Shown: positions 29,526 to 38,895 of the stretch, one piece after another | Layout: each line of letters opens with the position of its first letter | How positions within the stretch are numbered: position 1 is the first letter of the stretch | NCBI RefSeq assembly: GCF_000214725.1 | Contig: NC_015574.1 | Span: 124,001 to 188,000, forward strand | Reading direction: 5' to 3' | DNA: 64,000 nt | Source of the DNA: Methanobacterium paludis | GTDB taxonomy: Archaea; Methanobacteriota; Methanobacteria; Methanobacteriales; Methanobacteriaceae | Program-made: the position numbers and the translations under genes | The notes under the pieces: model-generated | The model's database searches: none | The model's input: the letters and a program-made list of their open reading frames with translations, nothing else | What the model was told of the DNA's origin: nothing

Positions 29526-29843
29526 GTGGAAAGAACGTTAACAATGGACTGTGAAGATGCTATAAACTACGTAGAAGAGAATGTTGAAGTCTATGATGTC
29601 CTTGAATTGTCTTACCACAGGATTTTCACGCCTGGTGAAGTTTTAAGTATTGATACAGATGATCGAAAGGGTAAAAAAAGCTTCAGGGTAATGATACAAG
29701 TCGCAGGCGATCTGGTGTCCCAGAGCGTTGAGGTTGACCTTGAGGAAGTAAAGGATGATCTGGTTGAAATCAAGCACATACCAAAAAATGGAGAAGAAGC
29801 TACCATAATCACCATAGAAAGGTGCGAGACAGAAGTTGAATGA
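29526..29843 (+). CDS. small acidic protein, possible DUF2097, copy 2
   Basis: 105 residues, start GTG 29526 with AAGGTG upstream. Tandem paralog of the previous gene with the same LELSYHRIFTPGEVL and VDLEEVKDDLVEIKH blocks. No catalytic motif or membrane segment is visible. A heterodimer or gene duplication with split roles is possible. Confidence 0.6.
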   Translation: MERTLTMDCEDAINYVEENVEVYDVLELSYHRIFTPGEVLSIDTDDRKGKKSFRVMIQVAGDLVSQSVEVDLEEVKDDLVEIKHIPKNGEEATIITIERCETEVE

Positions 29844-29927
29844 GTTTTCATTAAATATTTTTAGGAAATGTAATTATATTTTTGTTAAATAATCAAACTA
29901 GAACTTCAAACTAGAACTTTTTTCAAG

Positions 29928-29948
29928 TGTAACCTTCTTCTGGTTACA
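29928..29948. promoter_or_regulatory. 7-bp-arm inverted repeat before wtpA
   Basis: TGTAACC and GGTTACA flank a 7-nt loop (TTCTTCT). It may be a terminator stem for the gene before, or an operator for wtpA. Confidence 0.35.
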
Positions 29949-30041
29949 ATAAATATTTAATCTTTATTTTTGAAAGTAGCAATGAGCTGCCTTAGAAAAT
30001 GGGATGATTCTTAGTAAGTATTCATTGTATCTTAGACTATT

Positions 30042-30065
30042 CGAAATGCTTATATATACATCTCG
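30042..30065. promoter_or_regulatory. 7-10-7 operator over wtpA TATA box
   Basis: CGAAATG-CTTATATATA-CATCTCG. The TATA box is the spacer. wtpA starts 75 bp further on. Same geometry as five other sites in the window. Confidence 0.65.
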
Positions 30066-30139
30066 TAAAATAGAAATATATCCCATTTTAGGGATGGTAC
30101 TTATGGAGAATTAGTGAAATATCTTAAGGAGGTAAAATA

Positions 30140-31192
30140 ATGGATAACAAGATGTTAGCAGTAATAATCATAATAATAATTGCTGTTATAGGGGTAGGTA
30201 TTTATGCCTACAGTACATACAGCGGTAGCCAGGAAAAAGGCACTATAACTATATACGCAGCAGACAGCCTTGGACAGCAATTGAATGCAACTACTGCCAA
30301 ATTTAAGTCGGAGCATCCAAATGTTGATGTGCAGATACATTACTCTGGAAGTCAGGCTGCAATTAAACAGGTGACAGACCTTAATAAATCCGCAGATATT
30401 ATGGTTTCAGCGGATTATGGCCTTATAGACAAGCAGATGATACCAAATTATACCAGTTTCAACCTCAAATATGCAAGTAATGACTTGGTAATTGCATACA
30501 CAGATAAAAGTAAAAACAGCAGCCAGATAAATGGAACCAACTGGTACCAGATCTTATCAACTTCTGGTGTTAAATTCGGTTTCAGCGATCCAAACGCGGA
30601 TCCGGCAGGATACCGGGCAGTGATGATGATACAACTTGCAGATACTTACTACAACAACAGCACCATATTCAACAATCTGGTGGCTAATAACTCTGCAATT
30701 ACATCACAGAAGAATGGCACTGGTTACATAATAAGTGCGCCAAGTAGTTTGAATCCAAGTTCCAACATCATGATCAGATCAGATGCAGCTCAATTAATGC
30801 CTTCATTAGAATCTGGTGACATAGACTATGTTATCACATACAAAAACATTGCAGAGCAGCAGAAAAGTTCAGGTGTTAAGTATATGGAACTTCCTGGTGA
30901 ATTGAGCTTAAACAACACAAACTATACCTCAGATTACAATAAAATAAGCTTAACAGAGTTCAGTGGTAGCAATCAGAGCAAAGTAATAAAATTATCGCCA
31001 ATAGTTTACGGTATCACGGTGCTTAACAATGCTCCAGAGAGACAACTTGCAATAGAGTTTGTACAGCTTTTATTAAGCCCTACAGGTACACAGATAATTC
31101 AGGACAGCTTCCAGAACCCAATAAGTCCTGCGATAGCAACTAACGACTCCAGTAATATTCCAAGTGCACTTCAGCAGTACGTTAAAACTTAA
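30140..31192 (+). CDS. wtpA: tungstate/molybdate ABC transporter binding protein (WtpA-like)
   Basis: Captures tungstate or molybdate outside the cell. 350 residues. A single N-terminal hydrophobic segment (about 6-26) without a lipobox Cys suggests a membrane-anchored binding protein. The WtpA signature FSDPNADPAGYRAVM is at about residues 149-163 and is characteristic of the tungstate-type family. Many Asn-rich glycosylation-like sites. AAGGAGG precedes ATG; first gene of wtpABC. Confidence 0.85.
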   Translation: MDNKMLAVIIIIIIAVIGVGIYAYSTYSGSQEKGTITIYAADSLGQQLNATTAKFKSEHPNVDVQIHYSGSQAAIKQVTDLNKSADIMVSADYGLIDKQMIPNYTSFNLKYASNDLVIAYTDKSKNSSQINGTNWYQILSTSGVKFGFSDPNADPAGYRAVMMIQLADTYYNNSTIFNNLVANNSAITSQKNGTGYIISAPSSLNPSSNIMIRSDAAQLMPSLESGDIDYVITYKNIAEQQKSSGVKYMELPGELSLNNTNYTSDYNKISLTEFSGSNQSKVIKLSPIVYGITVLNNAPERQLAIEFVQLLLSPTGTQIIQDSFQNPISPAIATNDSSNIPSALQQYVKT

Positions 31193-31271
31193 ACGTAACT
31201 AGGAAGACCTTTAATTTGGGGATGATATTAATCTCCTTATCCTATTTTTTTTTAAATAATGTAGATTTACA

Positions 31272-31299
31272 TTTCGAAAGGATATTTTACAATTCGAAA
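31272..31299. promoter_or_regulatory. two TTCGAAA sites before wtpB
   Basis: TTTCGAAA (31272-31279) and ATTCGAAA (31292-31299) lie 20 bp apart, two helical turns, in the wtpA-wtpB gap. The first overlaps CATTTCG (31270-31276), the half-site of the 7-10-7 operator. Possible second promoter or regulatory site. Confidence 0.35.
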
Positions 31300-31373
31300 A
31301 AGATATATTCAAAACATATAAAATAGTAAACAACAAGTTTTTTAGTATTTTTTAGTAATTTTGGAGATTTAAC

Positions 31374-32165
31374 ATGCGGAAAATAGATTATACCACTGTT
31401 TTTTTTGCCATAATGGGATCCTTTATGGTTTTATTTATTTTTATTCCGATAGCTAATTTAATAGTTTCTTCAAACCTCTCTTCTATTTTAAGCAATCTTC
31501 AGGATAGCCAAGTGATGAGTTCCATTTTTGTCAGCATATATTCTGCACTTATAGCAACACTGATAGCCCTTCTTTTTGGTGTACCTCTCGCATATGTTCT
31601 TGCAAGGCACGATTTTACTGGAAAAGGATTTGTGGAGTCAATAATTGATGTTCCTGTTGTAATCCCCCATACTGTTGTAGGTATAGCACTTCTGCTTGTT
31701 TTTTCTTCCACAGGCGTACTGGGAATGCCTTTGAATAAGTTAGGACTTGTTTTTGTAGATGCATTTCCAGGGGTTGTCATTGCAATGCTGTTTGTAAGTG
31801 GTTCATTTGTTGTTAACTCTGCAAGGGAAGGATTTGAAAGCATTGACCCCAGAATGGAAAAAGTGGCTAGAACACTGGGTTGCGGGAGCTTAAGAACCTT
31901 TTTCACCATAACACTGCCATTAGGATTGAGAAATATTGTGGTGGGGGCCATAATGTGCTGGGCAAGGGCAGTAAGTGAATTTGGAGCCCTTGTAATATTG
32001 GCATATTATCCAATGGCCGCACCAACCCTCATATACCAAAGATTTTCCGATTTTGGATTATCTGAATCAACACCAGTTGCGGTTATACTTGTATTAATAT
32101 GTTTAACGGTCTTTATAGCGGTTAGAGTGCTTATAAAAGGATGGAGAACCTATGATAAAAATTGA
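31374..32165 (+). CDS. wtpB: tungstate/molybdate ABC transporter permease (WtpB/ModB)
   Basis: 263 residues with about five to six transmembrane helices and the EAA-type loop EGFESIDPRMEKVARTLGCGSLRTFFTITLPLG that docks the ATPase. GGAG before ATG. Lies 181 bp after wtpA and overlaps wtpC by 14 bp. Confidence 0.9.
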   Translation: MRKIDYTTVFFAIMGSFMVLFIFIPIANLIVSSNLSSILSNLQDSQVMSSIFVSIYSALIATLIALLFGVPLAYVLARHDFTGKGFVESIIDVPVVIPHTVVGIALLLVFSSTGVLGMPLNKLGLVFVDAFPGVVIAMLFVSGSFVVNSAREGFESIDPRMEKVARTLGCGSLRTFFTITLPLGLRNIVVGAIMCWARAVSEFGALVILAYYPMAAPTLIYQRFSDFGLSESTPVAVILVLICLTVFIAVRVLIKGWRTYDKN

Positions 32166-33198
32166 AGATCTTTCAAGGGACTGGAAAGAATTTAAGTTAA
32201 ATTCCATAGAACTGCAGGTGGAAGATGGTGAATATTTCGTAATTTTAGGTCCAAGTGGATCTGGTAAGACCATGCTTCTGGAAACAATTGCAGGAATGTG
32301 GAACCCCGACTCTGGGAAAATTTATATGGATAACCAGGAGGTCACACGGCTTCCTCCAGAACAGAGAGGAGTTGGATTTGTTTACCAGGATTACATGCTT
32401 TTCCCACACAAAACAGTGTTTGAAAACATTGCATTTGGACTAAAATTAAGAAAAGTCAGTAAAGAAGAGATAAAAACCCAAGTAAATGAAATGATGAAAC
32501 TTTTTGGTATTTCTGCTCTGGCAAATCGTTTACCAAGAACTTTAAGTGGTGGAGAACAGCAGAGAACAGCTTTAGCCCGGGCTCTTATTATATATCCTAA
32601 AGTTCTGCTTTTGGACGAGCCTTTGAGTGCACTGGATAAAAAAACAAGCGATGAGCTGATAAAACAGCTGAAAGAGGTACACAGGAAGTTTGACATCACT
32701 ATCATACACGTGACCCACAACTTTGATGAAGCATTGATGCTTGCAGATAGAATAGCCATAATGAAAAAAGGTACAATTTCCCAGGTTGGGGACTCAGTTG
32801 AAATTTTCAGACATCCCGCCGATAAATTTGTAGCTGCTTTTGTAGGGGTGGAAAATATAATCAAAGGTGTTGCACGCATGGGTGCTGAAAAGATTACCAT
32901 AGTGGATACAGGAAATATTCTGGTCTACTCTGCCGAACAAAAAACTGGAGATGTTCATTTAACCATAAGGCCCGAAGACATTACCTTATCACAGAAAAAA
33001 GTGATTACAAGTGCTAGAAATGCTTTTGAAGGAAAAATTAGGGAAATAACAGAAAATGGTGCTTTAATAAAATTAACTGTTGATGTTGGAGAACCTTTAG
33101 TGGTTTTCTTGACCCACAAATCATTTTTAGATCTTGAATTGAATATAGGTAAAACAGTCTGGGCAGAATTCAAGGCCACGGCCGTGCACATGTTTTGA
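32152..33198 (+). CDS. wtpC: tungstate/molybdate ABC transporter ATPase (WtpC/ModC)
   Basis: 348 residues. Walker A GPSGSGKT (about 34-41), signature LSGGEQQR, Walker B VLLLDEPLSAL, switch His in HVTHN. The C-terminal 110 residues are a TOBE-type regulatory domain that can bind the oxyanion. Start ATG with GGAG within wtpB. Ends 22 bp from the converging modC stop. Confidence 0.92.
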   Translation: MIKIEDLSRDWKEFKLNSIELQVEDGEYFVILGPSGSGKTMLLETIAGMWNPDSGKIYMDNQEVTRLPPEQRGVGFVYQDYMLFPHKTVFENIAFGLKLRKVSKEEIKTQVNEMMKLFGISALANRLPRTLSGGEQQRTALARALIIYPKVLLLDEPLSALDKKTSDELIKQLKEVHRKFDITIIHVTHNFDEALMLADRIAIMKKGTISQVGDSVEIFRHPADKFVAAFVGVENIIKGVARMGAEKITIVDTGNILVYSAEQKTGDVHLTIRPEDITLSQKKVITSARNAFEGKIREITENGALIKLTVDVGEPLVVFLTHKSFLDLELNIGKTVWAEFKATAVHMF

Positions 33199-33220
33199 TA
33201 TATCTTTTAACGTTACCTTT

Positions 33221-34306
33221 TTAAGATTCATATACATCTATTATTTTAACATTCAATGATTTAAAGCTTATATAAACTTCTTTTCCTTTCTCAATTTTTA
33301 AGAGATCGTAAGAACTAAGTGTTATCATACCCTTAAATACGGTACCATTTACGTTGGTTGCAACCCATACAGTTGGGCCTCTGACGATAAAATCCTCTAC
33401 AACTCCTTTCATTTGGTTTCTTAATGATGATAAAAATGGTTCATTTGATATAATAATGTTCTCAGGCCTTACAGCCGCCAAAACATGTTCCTGTTTTGTT
33501 TTAGGTGGTGTGTCGGCGCTTCTAATTAGAATGTCGTTTTTTAATTTTACAGTTGTTATGCCATTTTTTATTTCTGTTACTGTACCCTCAAAGACATTGT
33601 GAACTCCTACAAAGTCTGCCACAAAGTTATGAGTTGGTTTGGAAAAAACATCCTGACAGGTACCCTGCTGGAGAATTTTACCATCTTTCATAACTGCCAC
33701 TTGCTCTGCTAAGTTATAGACATCATTAAAGTTATGAGATACATGAATGCATGTAGTTTGGCAGTCTGTAATTACCTCTTTAATGAGTTTTGTAAGGTAA
33801 GCGTGTGTGTTAACATCCAGTGCAGCAAACGGTTCATCCATGAGCAGTATTTTAGGTTCAACAATAAGGGAACGTGCTATTGCAGTTCTTTGTTTTTCAC
33901 CTCCACTGAGGGTTTCAGGATTTCTATCAAACAGATGATCTATTTTTAAGAGTTCAGCCATCTCTAAAACTTTGGATTTGATAATATCCTGATTTTTTAT
34001 TTTTTTCTTCAGTCCATAAGCTATATTTTCAAAAATGTTCATATGGGGAAAGAGCATGTAATCCTGATAAACAATACTAATTCCTCTGTTTTCAGGGGTT
34101 AAATTGGTTATCTCATTCCCTTCAAGAAATATTTTACCATTATCTGGGTTGTAAAAACCAGCAATTGTTTCTAAAAGTACAGATTTACCGGATCCAGTTG
34201 GCCCTATAATTACCATGTAATCATTTTTGTTCAATTTAAGATTTGCATGGGCCAGATGGAACTCTCCAAGATCCACACTCACATTTTGAACCTCTAAAAA
34301 CGTCAT
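33221..34306 (-). CDS. modC: molybdate-type ABC transporter ATPase (ModC)
   Basis: 361 residues. Walker A GPTGSGKS, signature LSGGEKQR, Walker B ILLMDEPFAAL, HVSHN switch, and a C-terminal TOBE domain (about 290-355). Starts 1 bp after modB on the minus strand. Clearly related to the converging WtpC but diverged, so the two importers are not a recent copy. Confidence 0.9.
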   Translation of the reverse strand: MTFLEVQNVSVDLGEFHLAHANLKLNKNDYMVIIGPTGSGKSVLLETIAGFYNPDNGKIFLEGNEITNLTPENRGISIVYQDYMLFPHMNIFENIAYGLKKKIKNQDIIKSKVLEMAELLKIDHLFDRNPETLSGGEKQRTAIARSLIVEPKILLMDEPFAALDVNTHAYLTKLIKEVITDCQTTCIHVSHNFNDVYNLAEQVAVMKDGKILQQGTCQDVFSKPTHNFVADFVGVHNVFEGTVTEIKNGITTVKLKNDILIRSADTPPKTKQEHVLAAVRPENIIISNEPFLSSLRNQMKGVVEDFIVRGPTVWVATNVNGTVFKGMITLSSYDLLKIEKGKEVYISFKSLNVKIIDVYES

Positions 34307-34307
34307 C

Positions 34308-35099
34308 TTAATTCATTCCTTTTATATTTTCATTTGAATATTTTTCTAGTGTAAATATGGCTACAAAAGATATTAAAACAAGTATTATCCCTGCTGTTAT
34401 GGCCATATCTATATTTCCAAGTGATAAATTGAAATAAATGGCAATTGGCAAGGTTTCAGTTTTAAGGTAGGTTCCTCCGCCCACCAAAAGAACTGCAGCA
34501 AAGGTTCCGATGCATCGGGCCAGCGTAACCACAGAAGAAGCAAATATTCCATTTTTGGCTAAGGGTAGGGTTATATTTTTAAAAGTTTCAAACTCCCCAT
34601 ATCCCAAACTCCTGGAAACAAGTTCGTATCGGGGGTTGATGTAACTAAATGTAGAGTAAATTATTTTTACAGCGTATGGAAATGCAACAAAAAATTGGGC
34701 CACAATGATCCCTGTTGTTGTGAAAACAATATCTATACCTAAACTTCGCAGCAGGTTCCCAAATAAATTATTCCCAAACAGCATCAATAGGGCGATGCCC
34801 AAAACTATTTCTGGAAAAGCCATAGGAAGGTCTAAAATACTTTTTACTATACTTTTAAGAGGAAAAGAATATCGAGAAATGGAGTAAGCAGTTGGCACAG
34901 CCACCAACATCACAAGCACTACTGCAAGTATTGAGGTGGATAAGGTTAACTTCAGGGCTGTTAACATTTCATCTGAAAAAAGGGATTCAATGAATCCTTG
35001 TGGGGATGGAATTAAAAATATACTGCCTATAATTACGAACAAAAAGGAAGTAAAAATAAAGGATATGGATATAAAGGTAATTTCAAACTTGCTTTTCAT
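34308..35099 (-). CDS. modB: molybdate-type ABC transporter permease (ModB)
   Basis: 263 residues, about six transmembrane helices; coupling loop YINPRYELVSRSLGYGEFETFKNITLPLAKNG. Middle gene of modABC, 99 bp after modA and 1 bp before modC. Confidence 0.88.
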   Translation of the reverse strand: MKSKFEITFISISFIFTSFLFVIIGSIFLIPSPQGFIESLFSDEMLTALKLTLSTSILAVVLVMLVAVPTAYSISRYSFPLKSIVKSILDLPMAFPEIVLGIALLMLFGNNLFGNLLRSLGIDIVFTTTGIIVAQFFVAFPYAVKIIYSTFSYINPRYELVSRSLGYGEFETFKNITLPLAKNGIFASSVVTLARCIGTFAAVLLVGGGTYLKTETLPIAIYFNLSLGNIDMAITAGIILVLISFVAIFTLEKYSNENIKGMN

Positions 35100-35198
35100 T
35101 TTATCCCCTTCAAAGTTTTCCTAAATTAGGTGTGCAGGATTTTAGTTGAATTAACCTTCCATCATCCTTTTATTATATAAATCCTTTTTTTATATTAT

Positions 35199-36002
35199 TT
35201 ATTGATTCACAGGTTTAAATCCATGTTTCTCCCATATGGATAATCCTTCAGATGAGGTTATGTAGTTTTCAAATTTGGTGGCTGCATCTTTGTTTTGGGT
35301 GAAGCTGGTTAAACCTACACCTATTGTAGCAATAGCATTTTGGTCCTGTGGAATCTGAATCACGTCGATTTTGCCCTGGGCAGCACTTGTGTTTGCTATG
35401 TCCTCTGTTACTATGGCCGCGTCTACCTGTCCAGATGTTAGGTATGTTAATAACTGGTTTACGGTAGGGGCATAAACAACAACATTACTTTGAACTGCAG
35501 TTAGTTCTCCTGTTTTGTTCAATAGTTTTATACTCTCTTTACCTACAGCAGTAGCATTGGTATCTCCTAAAGCCACTTTAATGCCAGATTTACCCAAGTC
35601 TGTTACTGAAGTTATATTTTTAGGGTTTCCTTTTTGAACGGCTATAACAGGTATGTGGTAAACTATAGGTTTGACAGTGTCATTTATTATGTAACCCTTG
35701 TTTTTAGCATTGTCCATAAATGTTAAGTCTCCAGGAACTATAACATCCGCAGTTTTCTGTGTTTGTAATGCTGCAAAAAGCTCTCCGCTGTTACCATATT
35801 GTATATTAACTGTGGTTCCAGGGTTTTGTTTCTCGAAGCTAGTTTTTAATTCATTCATAGCACTCATAGTTCCAGCACCAGCAAGTACAGTGATATTACC
35901 TTGTGCACTGTTTCCGCCTGTTAAAAGTCCACTGGCATACAATCCAGCAACTACGACTAAGATCAATATAATAGCAATAACAGCTACTTGTTTTGAATCC
36001 AT
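35199..36002 (-). CDS. modA: molybdate-type ABC transporter binding protein (ModA)
   Basis: 267 residues; N-terminal hydrophobic anchor (about 6-26), then ITVLAGAGTMSAMNELKTSFEK and YGNSGELFAALQTQKTADVIVPGD, the ModA-type Ser/Ala oxyanion-binding loops. Lacks the WtpA DPAGYR motif, so the two importers have different binding proteins. A GGAG-containing leader and a 7-10-7 operator lie upstream. Confidence 0.87.
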   Translation of the reverse strand: MDSKQVAVIAIILILVVVAGLYASGLLTGGNSAQGNITVLAGAGTMSAMNELKTSFEKQNPGTTVNIQYGNSGELFAALQTQKTADVIVPGDLTFMDNAKNKGYIINDTVKPIVYHIPVIAVQKGNPKNITSVTDLGKSGIKVALGDTNATAVGKESIKLLNKTGELTAVQSNVVVYAPTVNQLLTYLTSGQVDAAIVTEDIANTSAAQGKIDVIQIPQDQNAIATIGVGLTSFTQNKDAATKFENYITSSEGLSIWEKHGFKPVNQ

Positions 36003-36071
36003 ACTGTTTCGTCTCCTTATATAGTTTTAATATGGTTATGAATACTAATTCATTACCTATAGATAATTAAA

Positions 36072-36095
36072 AGACATGTATTTATAAACATATCG
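36072..36095. promoter_or_regulatory. 7-10-7 operator over modA TATA box
   Basis: On the minus strand: CGATATG-TTTATAAATA-CATGTCT. One arm is perfect; the other matches 5 of 7. TATA in the spacer, modA starts 70 bp downstream. Confidence 0.55.
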
Positions 36096-36267
36096 ATTTT
36101 AAAAACCTCAAAGAAGTGGCGTTGATTTAAATAAAAAAATAAGTTAAACCACTTTTTGCACCTTAAATCTCAAAATAAATCTGAAGATGTGCTTAAAGTA
36201 GCTTTATCAGCGGAAAATCCATTTTAAGAATTCATCATTTGACAGAATCATTTCTAACAGAATCATT

Positions 36268-37314
36268 CTAAATTAAATCACATAAGAACAGCTCATCAAA
36301 AAATGGACATTTTCCCCTACAATCAGAGCTTTTGACACAGTTAAAACAATTTGATTTACAGTTGTTATCAACGTAGTTCCTGTAACCTGAAAATTGGTTC
36401 TGCCAAATATCCTCAAAGCTGAACTTTTTTAAGCTGTAACTGTAATCTGTGTTGTTACAGAAGGAGCACGGTGAAACATCCAGGTTCTCGCTTACGTAGA
36501 CTGAGAAGAAACCGCATTCGCAGCTGTCTATCAGATTGTTATCGACATTTGTTCCCTTAAGCAAGCTTGGAACGAAACATGCATCAAAACCAATCTTTAT
36601 TTCTGTAGTTGGATTATCAACCATTTTCAGAAATGATCTAAGTTTATCTGGTGATTTTATACTATCTCTGCTGTTTGCCCTGCCTGTGGGCTTGTAGGTT
36701 AGGAATATGATTGCATTGAAATCTTTGATGTAATCATCGTATTCCCCCTCTAGCATCTTGGTTGCCATTTCAATTGTCTTTTCAGAGATTACGTAGTGGA
36801 TGTTGGTTTTGATTCCTTCATCAGCGAGGTGAGATCCAAGCTTTGAAAGCTCTTCAAGAGAGAGATTGTTCCTGTAGGGGTCCCATGAGATAGCCACAGA
36901 ACCGCAGTACTTTCTGGTTGATTCAATGTTTTCTTGGTTGAAGAACCTTCCGCAGGTTGTGTAGTTGGGTATTATATTATGTTGTTCTGTAACCTCCAAA
37001 ATCTCGTTAAACTTGGGATGGCGGAGCGGTTCCCCCCCTCCAAGTGCTACCTGGAATACACCGCCATATTTTTCGCTTGTAAGTTGATCGAGTACGAATT
37101 TATACTCTTCAAGTGACATGAACCTACCTTCTTCGTTACTTGATTTGTAGCAGTATTCACATGCGTTTGTACAGTAATTGGATATGGATATGTCTGCAAG
37201 TTCTGGCCAAGGAGCCATATAGGGGTTTTCAGATAAACTGTCTCCCCACCTGAAGGTTGCACCTGTCTCCCGAATGCAGATGAAGTTATATCCTTTGAAA
37301 TGTTTTCGTATCAT
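36268..37314 (-). CDS. radical SAM/SPASM protein, possible peptide-modifying enzyme
   Basis: 348 residues. Radical SAM cluster Cys48, Cys52, Cys55 (CTNACEYC), GGGEPL at about 92-97 for SAM, and a C-terminal SPASM-like Cys field (CECGFF, CSFCNN, CKSNCFNC, CRGKCP). SPASM enzymes modify proteins or peptides. Its ATG overlaps the stop codon of the upstream FVTNSSS-motif gene (ATGA, 37311-37314), so that protein is a probable substrate or partner. The reaction is not known. Confidence 0.85.
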   Translation of the reverse strand: MIRKHFKGYNFICIRETGATFRWGDSLSENPYMAPWPELADISISNYCTNACEYCYKSSNEEGRFMSLEEYKFVLDQLTSEKYGGVFQVALGGGEPLRHPKFNEILEVTEQHNIIPNYTTCGRFFNQENIESTRKYCGSVAISWDPYRNNLSLEELSKLGSHLADEGIKTNIHYVISEKTIEMATKMLEGEYDDYIKDFNAIIFLTYKPTGRANSRDSIKSPDKLRSFLKMVDNPTTEIKIGFDACFVPSLLKGTNVDNNLIDSCECGFFSVYVSENLDVSPCSFCNNTDYSYSLKKFSFEDIWQNQFSGYRNYVDNNCKSNCFNCVKSSDCRGKCPFFDELFLCDLI

Positions 37315-37736
37315 TGGCTGTCTCTTGGGTCCTCTTCACATTCACATTTTAACTCTTTGGTTTGGGTTGCTCCGACACCAAACAAGTCACTGCCTTTACC
37401 TTTAACAACTATCCAATTAATTAAATCCCACATTTCATCATTTGAGAGTTTGCTGAAGTCTGTTTTTTGTATTTCATCGGAATTTATGCTGTCATCAAGG
37501 AAAACAGATTTTCCCAAGCTGAATTTTTTGGTTGTGGTGTAGTACTCACGACCCATAATATTGGTTTTTATGCCTTCTTTTTCCAGTTCGTCCCTTAAAA
37601 ATGTTAATAGTTGTACTTCTCCGTTTTTTTCACTATCTTTAAAGTGTTTTATGTTGTCTTCCAATACATCTTTTTCAGCTGTTAGTACAAAACTGGCTGA
37701 ACTGCTGTTTGTAACGAAATCGCCTCGTATTTTCAA
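37311..37736 (-). CDS. FVTNSSS-motif protein, likely partner of radical SAM
   Basis: 141 residues from TTG 37736: GGAGG lies 7 nt before it, and the protein then begins (M)KIRGDFVTNSSSASFVL, matching how this motif opens proteins in many prokaryotes. The longer ORF (37787) lacks such support. The rest is mostly charged helices, ending in LKCECEEDPRDSQ. The gene is translationally coupled to the radical SAM/SPASM gene. It may be a substrate matured at the Asn-Ser-Ser-Ser segment or elsewhere; this is inference. Confidence 0.65.
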   Translation of the reverse strand: MKIRGDFVTNSSSASFVLTAEKDVLEDNIKHFKDSEKNGEVQLLTFLRDELEKEGIKTNIMGREYYTTTKKFSLGKSVFLDDSINSDEIQKTDFSKLSNDEMWDLINWIVVKGKGSDLFGVGATQTKELKCECEEDPRDSQ

Positions 37737-37872
37737 ATTCAAGCCTCCACTTTGCTGTTTTTTTAATATTTTTGTTTTATTTAACAAAGAATTTTAAGTC
37801 TCTATTAAACTACTACTGTTAACTGTTTTATAAGATTTTTTTATTAAATAAAATCATGTTTTCAAACTCATT

Positions 37873-38895
37873 TTATCCCCTTCTTACCATTATAAGTTCT
37901 GCTACAATGCTAACGGCAATTTCTTGGGGTGTTTCTGCATTGATAGAAAGACCAATTGGGGAATAAACATTTGATATGATATCCTCACTGAATCCACACT
38001 TTTTCATGTGATCGAAAATCATCTTCACTTTTCTTTTGCTTCCTATCATACCTACATACTTCGTATCTCTTTTTAAAGATTCTCTTAATACATCTGCATC
38101 AAACTGGTGACCTCGAGTAACAATAACTACAAATTCGTTTCCAGAAAACTGTAAACTGTTAAAAACATCTGGAATTGGTTCAACGAGAATTTCATCGGCC
38201 TCGGGGAACCTCTCTTTGTTGGCAAATTCCGCACGGTCGTCGGTGACAACAACATAAAAACCTGCTATTTTGGCAAATTTCGCTATAAACTGTGAAATGT
38301 GCCCTGCTCCAAAAATATAAAGTGTTGGCAAATGGTTAAGGGTTTCAATAAGGATTTCATTGTTAACATAAATTTTTGAATCGTGTAAACGTTCCTGAAA
38401 CACTTCTTTTTCATCCTCACTTATCTCAAAGCCAAAGGTGTTTTCATTTATCTCAGAGTCAAAAATATCTTCATTTTTTTCTATGATCGTTTTGAGAAAT
38501 TTTTCGTTGTTGAACTGGGTTATGAGGACTCCATTTTTATCGGTTTTTTCCATGTATCCAAGGCGTCTGTAAATTTTGTCATATTTTTTAATTACAGGTT
38601 CCAAGAAAATATCAACATTTCCACCACATATCATATATTTGCCAACTACTTCTTCAGAATCCATTTTTATATGTATCATGTGGGGATTGTGTTCGCCCAT
38701 TTGGGCCATGGCTTCTTTGTAAACATTAAACTCTAAACTGCCACCTCCTATGGTTCCATAAATTTTTCCATCTTCCCCTACAAACATTTTTGCACCCACG
38801 TTCCTTGGACCAGATCCTTCTTTTGTCACTATGGTTGCAATGGCGCCTGTTTTGTCACTATCCAAATAATTTCCGATAATTTCGTATATGTTCAT
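37873..38895 (-). CDS. XdhC/CoxI-family molybdoenzyme maturation protein
   Basis: 340 residues. N-terminal XdhC domain (ATIVTKEGSGPRNVGAKMFV, GTIGGGSLE near 48, YMICGGNVDIFLEP) and C-terminal Rossmann domain (TLYIFGAGHISQFIAKFAKIAGFYVVVTDDR, VTRGHQFD, YVGMIGSKRK). Relatives bind Mo cofactor and sulfurate it for xanthine- or CO-dehydrogenase-type enzymes. No such enzyme is in the window, so its client is open; a role in general Mo/W cofactor handling fits the context. Confidence 0.85.
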   Translation of the reverse strand: MNIYEIIGNYLDSDKTGAIATIVTKEGSGPRNVGAKMFVGEDGKIYGTIGGGSLEFNVYKEAMAQMGEHNPHMIHIKMDSEEVVGKYMICGGNVDIFLEPVIKKYDKIYRRLGYMEKTDKNGVLITQFNNEKFLKTIIEKNEDIFDSEINENTFGFEISEDEKEVFQERLHDSKIYVNNEILIETLNHLPTLYIFGAGHISQFIAKFAKIAGFYVVVTDDRAEFANKERFPEADEILVEPIPDVFNSLQFSGNEFVVIVTRGHQFDADVLRESLKRDTKYVGMIGSKRKVKMIFDHMKKCGFSEDIISNVYSPIGLSINAETPQEIAVSIVAELIMVRRG

